NCBI GenBank assembly: GCA_030424955.1
Contig: JAUHVS010000169.1
Span: 1 to 9,780 of the forward strand
DNA: 9,780 bases
Origin: a bacterium
GTDB taxonomy: Bacteria; Myxococcota_A; Bradymonadia; UBA7976; UBA1532
Direction: 5' to 3'
Shown here: piece by piece, positions 4,673 through 9,780 of the stretch
How positions within the stretch are numbered: position 1 is the stretch's first letter
How the letters are laid out: the number at the start of each line of letters is the position of its first letter
Program-made: the position numbers and the translations under genes
Notes under the pieces: generated by a model
Seen by the model: the letters and a program-made list of their open reading frames with translations, nothing else
Told to the model about the DNA's origin: nothing
Database searches by the model: none

Positions 4673-6678
4673 GCGTGCCGCCCCCCTCACCGGCGGTGGC
4701 GGCCGTCCTCGCCGAGGTACACCCCGGCCAGGCCGACCTGGTGCAGCGGTGGGCAGCGGCCCTCGCGAGCGCAGGCGGCCTGTACGGTAGCCTCGAGGCG
4801 AGCGCCCTCGCAGCCGTCGCCCGCGGATCCATCGCTGCCCTCCAGGCCACGCTGGCCCGCGGCGAGACCGAGCTGCCCATCGAGGCCGCCCGCCGGTTCG
4901 TGGATCCGCCACAGTACCGCAATCAACCCCTGGACGAGTTCATCCTGGCCGGGCTGCGCATCGAGCAGGCGATGCGCGAGTTTGTCGCGGAGCGGGCCCC
5001 AGATCCGACCGTGGCGGTCGACGCCGGCGCCCGGCTGTCGGCCGTGCTCGCGAGCTCCATTCTGCAGGTCGTGCGGCTCAGAGAGCAGCGGCTCTCGGCC
5101 GGGCAGCTCCTCACCGACGTCGGCCGACTGCTCGGCTCCGCTGCGCCCGGCGCCGGGCTGGAGCGGGTGGCCGCGCGCATCGTCGCCGAGCTGGGGGGCG
5201 GCGCCTGCGTGCTGGTCGGTGCCTCTGGCGGTCAGCTGGAGCGGCTGGCGGCCTCGTCGCTCCGCGGGCCCGCGACACCGACCCACCGGCTGTCCACCCT
5301 CGACGCCCCCTGGCCGGCGACCGTCGCCCTGGACACAGCCCCCGAGCTCGCCCCCATCGAGGAGGGCCAGCACGTCAGCCTCGCCTTGAGCGCGGGGGGC
5401 GGCGACTGGATGCGGGCCCTGGTGAGCGCAGGCTTCGGTCTGCTCGAGGCCCGCCCGCTGCTCCTGGGCGGCGAGACGGTGGGCGCGGCGCTGGTGCTGT
5501 CCCCCGCCGCGGCGCCGCCCACCCCACGGGCCCTCGCCCACCTGGAGTCGCTGGCGCCGCTGCTGGCTGCCCACGTGGCGCTGGCCCGGTCCACGGGCGC
5601 GCTGGTGCAGGCGGACGCGGCGATCACCGCGCTGCTGGAGACGAGCCCCACGATGATGTGCACGCTGGATCGCCATGGGCGCATCCTGCGCACCAACAGC
5701 ATCTTCCGCGCCCGCATCGGCGTGCCGGACGACGTCATCGGCATGCCCCTGTCGTGGCTCTTGCACCCCGGCTGGTCGGATCGCTTCCCCGAGCAGTGGG
5801 CGCTGATCCAGGCCAGCCCGGACGCCGCCGCGGGCGCCCGGCTCGACCTCATCACCGCGGACACCACCCGCCTGCCCCTGGCGCTCGACGCCCGCTGGCT
5901 GGAGGACGAGGTGGCGCCCCCGCGCACCTGCCTGTTGGCCCTGTGGGACATTGGCCAGTACGTGGACCGCGCCGAGAAGGACGCCCACCAGATCGACGCG
6001 CTCGACGCCTTCGTGCGGCAGGTCGCCCATGACCTGCGGGCCCCGCTGCGCTCCATCGCGGGCTTCGCCAGCCTGCTGGCCGACGAGGTGACGCCGCCCG
6101 CCGTCGGCGCCGCCGCGGCGCCCTTGAGCGAGGCGCAGCAGTACGCAGAGCGCATCGAGGCCGGGGTGGTGCGGATGGACGCGCTGATCAGCGGCCTGCT
6201 GCGCTACGCCCGCAGCACGGCGTTGGATCCAGGCCGGGACGAGATCCCCCCCGCGGCCCTGCTGCGGGACGCCACGGATCGCATCGAGGGCGAGGTGGAG
6301 GCGCGGCAGGTCGCGGTGACGCTCACCGCCGACGACACGACCTTCCTGGGCGATCACACGGCCCTCTCGACCCTGGTCACGAACCTGTTGGACAACGCGC
6401 TCCGCCACAGCGCGGTCGGCGGGCACGTCGAGGTCGCCGTACACGCCGTGGACGCGGGCTGGGCCGAGCTGGCGGTGCGCGACTTCGGCCCCGGCGTCGA
6501 CCCGGAGGATCGAGAGCGCATCTTCAAGCTGTTCGAGAAGGGCGGTGGGCCCCTCGCCCAGTCCGGGATCGGGCTGGCGGTGGTGCGCCGCATCGCGAAG
6601 GCCCACGGCGGCCGGGTGTGGGTCGAGAGCCCAGAGGGCGGGGGCGCCCGCTTCGTGGTTCGGCTGCCCACCACCTGA
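4669..6678 (+). CDS. Soluble orphan sensor histidine kinase (GAF-PAS-HisKA-HATPase)
   Basis: A 669-residue cytoplasmic kinase without membrane segments. Order: a helical N-terminal domain (about 12-142) resembling RsbRD/RsbR-type N-terminal domains (tentative), a GAF-like domain (about 146-305), a PAS domain (about 315-430, with SPTMMCTLDRHGRILRTNSIF), a short coiled-coil linker (430-446), HisKA with phospho-acceptor His454 in VAHDLRAPLRSI, and an HATPase domain (about 525-667). ATP-lid motifs are intact: N box N572/N576 in NLLDNALRH, G1 DFGPG (605-609), F box IFKLFEK (618-624) and G2 GIGLAVV (633-639). It should autophosphorylate His454 on a signal sensed by GAF or PAS and pass phosphate to a response regulator encoded elsewhere, since none is fused or adjacent. 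The HDLRAPL H box is the type found in phytochrome-like kinases, but I see no conserved chromophore cysteine. GTG 4669 overlaps the stop of the lipoprotein gene (GTGA), implying co-translation. Confidence 0.92.
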   Translation: MSVPPPSPAVAAVLAEVHPGQADLVQRWAAALASAGGLYGSLEASALAAVARGSIAALQATLARGETELPIEAARRFVDPPQYRNQPLDEFILAGLRIEQAMREFVAERAPDPTVAVDAGARLSAVLASSILQVVRLREQRLSAGQLLTDVGRLLGSAAPGAGLERVAARIVAELGGGACVLVGASGGQLERLAASSLRGPATPTHRLSTLDAPWPATVALDTAPELAPIEEGQHVSLALSAGGGDWMRALVSAGFGLLEARPLLLGGETVGAALVLSPAAAPPTPRALAHLESLAPLLAAHVALARSTGALVQADAAITALLETSPTMMCTLDRHGRILRTNSIFRARIGVPDDVIGMPLSWLLHPGWSDRFPEQWALIQASPDAAAGARLDLITADTTRLPLALDARWLEDEVAPPRTCLLALWDIGQYVDRAEKDAHQIDALDAFVRQVAHDLRAPLRSIAGFASLLADEVTPPAVGAAAAPLSEAQQYAERIEAGVVRMDALISGLLRYARSTALDPGRDEIPPAALLRDATDRIEGEVEARQVAVTLTADDTTFLGDHTALSTLVTNLLDNALRHSAVGGHVEVAVHAVDAGWAELAVRDFGPGVDPEDRERIFKLFEKGGGPLAQSGIGLAVVRRIAKAHGGRVWVESPEGGGARFVVRLPTT

Positions 6679-6708
6679 CGGGGCGCGCCGCCGATCACCC
6701 CTACGCGG

Positions 6709-9522
6709 TCAGAAGATCCACTGCCCCGAGAACACAGGCGGGATGCCCTGCGCGGCGCCGTCGGCGTCGGCCGCTGTGGCCCACTCCGGCCGCAGCCACC
6801 CGTCCCCGTCCGTGTCGGCGACGTCGGGGGCCCCGATCTCGCCCGTGAGCCACGTCTCGGCCCGCAGCAGCTGGGGCAGCGCGACGCCCGCGAGCAGCGC
6901 CTGGAGCCGCGCTGACCCCTCGGCACAGCCGCCGCTGGCGACGCAGTCAGCGATGGCCTCAGCGGCCAGGGCCACCAGCGCGGCGTCGTACCGATAGGCC
7001 GCGTCCCCGCGGGTGGTCTGCCAGGCGCCCGCCGTGCCGTCCCACCACTGCCCGTCGAGGTGCGCCCAGAGCCCATCGCGCGCCGCCGCCGCTGCGGGGG
7101 TCGCCAGCACGCTGAAGGCGCCGAGGACCGCCAACTGGTCGCGGAGGCTGGCGGCGGCCTCGTCGAGCGCGTCGCCCACGCGGCCGGTCGCGTACGGCCC
7201 CGCAGGCAGGCGCAGCCCGCTCAGGACCTCGGCCGAGCGCTGGGCCGCAGCCCCTGCACCGGGCACCTGGACCGCTGCGGCCGCCGCGAGCCCGCGCACC
7301 GCCTGGGCCGTCGCGTAGGTGTCCACCCGAGCGTCACGCACCGTGCCGGGCCGCCACAGCGCCGGGAAGCCGCCCTCAGGCGCCTCCGCGTGGTCCACCA
7401 GCGCCAGCGCGATCCGGGTCGCCTGGCGCAGCGCCGCCTCGGCCCCGTCGCCGTCCCCGAGGGGCCCGCGGCCCCGCAGGCTGGCCGGCAGATCCGCCCC
7501 CGCCGCGACCGCCGCGAGGGCGGCCAGCAGCGCGCCGTTCTCGGCCACCACCAGCGCCCGGTCCTCGACCTGGGTGCGCTCCATCTGCCGCGGCAGCCCG
7601 GGGGCGCTGCCCGTCTCCAAGATGCCGGTCAGGGCGGGCACATACGCGGCGCCGGGCCCGATGGGCGCCTCGCCGGTGTCGGGGGCGCGCCACAGCACGT
7701 CCAGCGCGTCGATGACCACCGGCAGGTGGTCCAGCGCGATCAAGCCCAGCAGGGCGTCATCGCCCTCAGCGCCCAGCCGCGGGGCGGCGTTGACCGCGAC
7801 CGCGCCCGCCGCGATCCACCCCGACACCGCCTCGACGCGCGCCGCAGGCGCAGGGGCCGTCGGGTGGCCGCCTGCGCCGGCCAGCCACGCCAGCAGCGGG
7901 CTGGCGTCCACGTCGCCCGGCGTCACGAGGGCGCTGTCGATCACCGCCTGGGCGCTGTCGAGCGGCGGCATCGCCTGCCCCGCCCGGTGACACCCGGCGC
8001 ACCGCAGCCCCACGGTGGCGGCGGCCGCCCCCTCCCAGGTCGGCCCCCCCACCCGGGACCCGCGCACCCCCGCCAGGCCACGCCGCCACAGCGCGCGGAT
8101 GAGCGCCGCGCTGGCGCCCGCTGTGACCCGGCGGTCCTCCACCCCTGCCCCGCGCCAGCGCCGGCGCTGCGCGTCCGCCACAAAGGCGGGCCGCCCGTCG
8201 GGCAGCCAGGCGGGCCGATCGGCGCTCAGCAGCTGAGCCGTCGTCTGGCGGTAGGCGAGGAACGGCGGGTGGAGCCCCGTGGGGGGGCTGACCAGCGCCT
8301 GGGCGGCGAGGGCCTCGACCCGAGCCTGCCAGGTGTCGTCCCGGTTGGTGCCGTTCTGCGGCTCGTCCGGCTGACCGCCCGCCTCGGCGCGCGCCCGGCT
8401 CAAGGGCGCGTGCATGGCGTGGGGCCCGACGCCCGCCTGGAACACCGCGCTGTCGATGCCGGATCGCCCCACGGCCCAGAGCGTCCACGGGTCCTCTGTG
8501 AGGGCGGCGCCGCGCCCGCCCCCGAGCGGGCCCGCCAGCCGCAGCAGCGCCGCCGCGAGGCCCAGCCCCCCGGTGGCGTCGTAGGTCAAGGCCCCCACCA
8601 GGGCGGGCGCCGGCGGGGTGCGTGCGCCGATCCCGTACTCGGCCACCTGCGTCGCCTCCTGGTTGCCACCCGCGTCGACGGCCCGGAAGCGCACCGCCGT
8701 CGGCTGGTCGATGACGAACGGGCCGTCGTAGCGACGCCCGCCCACCCCTGGATCGCTGCCGTCCAAGCTGACGTAGATGTCGGCCGCAGGGTCGTCGGCG
8801 ATCAGGGCCACCTCGACGGCGCCCAGGTAGTGCCCGGGTGGGGGCACGGCCCGGGTCTGCGGCGCCTGCGTGTCGATGTCGTAGGCGAGCGCCCGCAGCT
8901 CCACCCGGTGGCCCGCGTCGTCCAGGGCCAGCAGGTTGAGCGTCAGGCTCCGGTCGATGGGCAGCACCAGGGGCGCCGGCTGGGTCGTCGTGTCGGCCGC
9001 GCCCTCCAGCGGCCAGCGCCCGTTGGTGGTGTAGTGGAAGAGCGCGGGCTCGTCGGCCTCGACGGTCAGCTCGATGGGGCCGCTGTATGCGCCGGGCTCA
9101 TGGCTCAGGGTCAGGGTCGGCTCGATGCGGTCGAACCGCACCTCCAGCGCCTGGGGCGCCGACGCGTTGCCCGCGACGTCCACCGCGATCCAGCGCACGG
9201 TGGCGTCCTCTGACAGGCTCAGCGCGATGCGGCGGCCGCCCCGGCTGACGTCGGGTCGGCTCGGATCGAGGGGCGCCTCGCCGATCTGGTAGATCAGATC
9301 GGCCTGCTCGTTGGCGCTGATGTTGATCTCGACGACGGCCGCCCGCGTGATGAGCGGCGTCCCGGCGGGGTGCTCGAAGGACCGCCCGCCCAAGAGCCGC
9401 ACCTCGACCACCGTCTCGGGGGGCACCGTGTCGACGGCCACGGCCACCTTGTTGCCGCCGTCGTCGCAGGCCACCGCCCACGCCGCCAGTGCCAACCCCA
9501 TCAACCAGCCTCGCTGACGCAT
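6709..9522 (-). CDS. Large lipoprotein: chitobiase-like repeats, c-type haem site, helical C-terminal region
   Basis: A 937-residue envelope protein. The signal peptide (RQR at 2-4, hydrophobic core 6-18) ends in AVAC with Cys19 the likely lipid anchor. Residues about 33-298 are three beta-sandwich repeats, the second and third like the chitobiase/hexosaminidase C-terminal domain (YSGPIELTVEADEPALFHYTTNG; YVSLDGSDP); each ends in an AxDxxG[N/H] phrase (111-119, 197-205, 279-287). About 300-490 is unassigned. C508-A-G-C-H512 is a c-type haem site, with Met518 or His553 as possible sixth ligand and WIAAGA closing the domain as in planctomycete-type cytochromes. About 590-890 is Ala-rich and helical, perhaps an alpha/alpha toroid, with WDGTAGAWQTT and YRYDAALVALAAEAI. 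DTDGDG (903-908) looks like a calcium loop. I start at ATG 9522 since the signal peptide fits there; an in-frame ATG at 9585 adds 21 residues before it. Catalytic role unknown; electron transfer or haem-dependent chemistry is inferred. Confidence 0.85.
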   Translation of the reverse strand: MRQRGWLMGLALAAWAVACDDGGNKVAVAVDTVPPETVVEVRLLGGRSFEHPAGTPLITRAAVVEINISANEQADLIYQIGEAPLDPSRPDVSRGGRRIALSLSEDATVRWIAVDVAGNASAPQALEVRFDRIEPTLTLSHEPGAYSGPIELTVEADEPALFHYTTNGRWPLEGAADTTTQPAPLVLPIDRSLTLNLLALDDAGHRVELRALAYDIDTQAPQTRAVPPPGHYLGAVEVALIADDPAADIYVSLDGSDPGVGGRRYDGPFVIDQPTAVRFRAVDAGGNQEATQVAEYGIGARTPPAPALVGALTYDATGGLGLAAALLRLAGPLGGGRGAALTEDPWTLWAVGRSGIDSAVFQAGVGPHAMHAPLSRARAEAGGQPDEPQNGTNRDDTWQARVEALAAQALVSPPTGLHPPFLAYRQTTAQLLSADRPAWLPDGRPAFVADAQRRRWRGAGVEDRRVTAGASAALIRALWRRGLAGVRGSRVGGPTWEGAAAATVGLRCAGCHRAGQAMPPLDSAQAVIDSALVTPGDVDASPLLAWLAGAGGHPTAPAPAARVEAVSGWIAAGAVAVNAAPRLGAEGDDALLGLIALDHLPVVIDALDVLWRAPDTGEAPIGPGAAYVPALTGILETGSAPGLPRQMERTQVEDRALVVAENGALLAALAAVAAGADLPASLRGRGPLGDGDGAEAALRQATRIALALVDHAEAPEGGFPALWRPGTVRDARVDTYATAQAVRGLAAAAAVQVPGAGAAAQRSAEVLSGLRLPAGPYATGRVGDALDEAAASLRDQLAVLGAFSVLATPAAAAARDGLWAHLDGQWWDGTAGAWQTTRGDAAYRYDAALVALAAEAIADCVASGGCAEGSARLQALLAGVALPQLLRAETWLTGEIGAPDVADTDGDGWLRPEWATAADADGAAQGIPPVFSGQWIF

Positions 9523-9638
9523 CCCTGACCCCGCCCTGCTCGTGAAATGACACAGCACGGTAGCAATCGACCCCGTTGGATGCACCTGGGACCGAATCGC
9601 CTTGTGCGCAGGGCTGATCTATCGTTTTCCACCGCGCC
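9523..9638. other. Divergent gap between the haem lipoprotein gene and typA
   Basis: The gap is 116 bases and must hold promoters for both directions. On the plus strand TATCGT (9620-9625) in an AT-rich patch is a plausible -10 box for typA, but no good -35 box sits at normal spacing. On the minus strand no convincing pair is seen. No small gene is supported here. Confidence 0.45.
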
Positions 9639-9780
9639 ATGGAACGCACCGACCGTCGTAACGTCGCTATCATCGCCCACGTCGATCACGGCAAGACCAC
9701 CCTCGTCGACGGGCTGCTCCAGCAGTCCGGCACCATCGGGGGGCATCAGAAGATGCAGGATCGCGCCATGGACCGCCTCG
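9639..9780 (+). CDS. typA: Ribosome-associated translational GTPase TypA/BipA, 5' part
   Basis: The first 47 codons are present and the gene runs off the window. The sequence MERTDRRNVAIIAHVDHGKT starts the G domain; the P-loop is AHVDHGKT (13-20), followed by TLVDGLLQQSGT, the TypA form, which differs from the LepA form (AHIDHGKST) and from EF-G and EF-Tu. TypA binds the ribosome and supports 50S maturation and growth under cold or stress. The ATG at 9639 is certain because the only upstream in-frame codons before a TGA at 9615 contain no start codon and family members begin here. There is no Shine-Dalgarno sequence before it; with the TATCGT box the leader would be only about 7 bases. Full length would be about 600 residues. 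Confidence 0.88.
   Translation, partial: MERTDRRNVAIIAHVDHGKTTLVDGLLQQSGTIGGHQKMQDRAMDRL

Noticed and set aside
4687..6606. A 639-codon open frame on the minus strand inside the kinase gene
   Set aside because: Its translation is Gly/Arg/Gln/His-rich with no domain, and the plus strand carries an intact kinase with all motifs; long antisense frames are expected at this GC content.
6679..6708. Possible terminator between the kinase and the haem lipoprotein genes
   Set aside because: The 30 bases contain GGCGCGCC, an 8-base palindrome, but no stable stem with loop and no T run.
7060..9213. A 717-codon open frame on the plus strand inside the haem lipoprotein gene
   Set aside because: The product is Arg/Gly/Pro-rich low complexity; the minus strand has a signal peptide, repeats and CxxCH, so this is a shadow.

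Overview
The window is very GC-rich DNA (about 70% by eye) with strong G/C at third codon positions, frequent GTG and TTG starts, and long spurious open frames opposite the real genes. Two Asp/Ala- or Thr-rich lipoprotein types, paired zinc-ribbon/FHA proteins, a soluble PAS-type histidine kinase and a chitobiase-repeat lipoprotein with a c-type haem motif together suggest a member of the Myxococcota or a related deltaproteobacterial-grade lineage. That placement is inference; no rRNA or other phylogenetic marker long enough to decide it is present. There are eight genes: two cut by the window ends and six complete.

Layout. Bases 1-1879 (+) hold the 3' part of pyrE, then a small lipoprotein and an alpha/beta hydrolase, each overlapping the gene before it, so this looks like one transcript. 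Bases 1880-2109 are noncoding between convergent genes. Bases 2110-4223 (-) hold two paralogous zinc-ribbon proteins with two FHA domains each, joined by a TTGA stop/start overlap and preceded by a recognisable sigma70-like promoter. A divergent gap (4224-4384) separates them from a short Asp/Ala-rich lipoprotein and a 669-aa soluble histidine kinase (4385-6678, +), also joined by a GTGA overlap. After only 30 bp comes a convergent 937-aa lipoprotein (6709-9522, -) with three chitobiase-like beta repeats, a CxxCH haem site and a large helical C-terminal half. A divergent gap of 116 bp leads to the 5' end of typA/bipA (9639 onward, +).

How the genes fit together. pyrE and typA are housekeeping genes that frame the locus. 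The middle looks like a signalling cluster: phosphothreonine-reading FHA adaptors stand back to back with an orphan cytoplasmic histidine kinase that is co-translated with a surface lipoprotein. No Ser/Thr kinase, phosphatase or response regulator lies in the window, so any pathway must be completed elsewhere. The large haem lipoprotein is transcribed toward the kinase and appears to be a separate envelope function. I see no mobile element, CRISPR array, tRNA, rRNA or phage gene.
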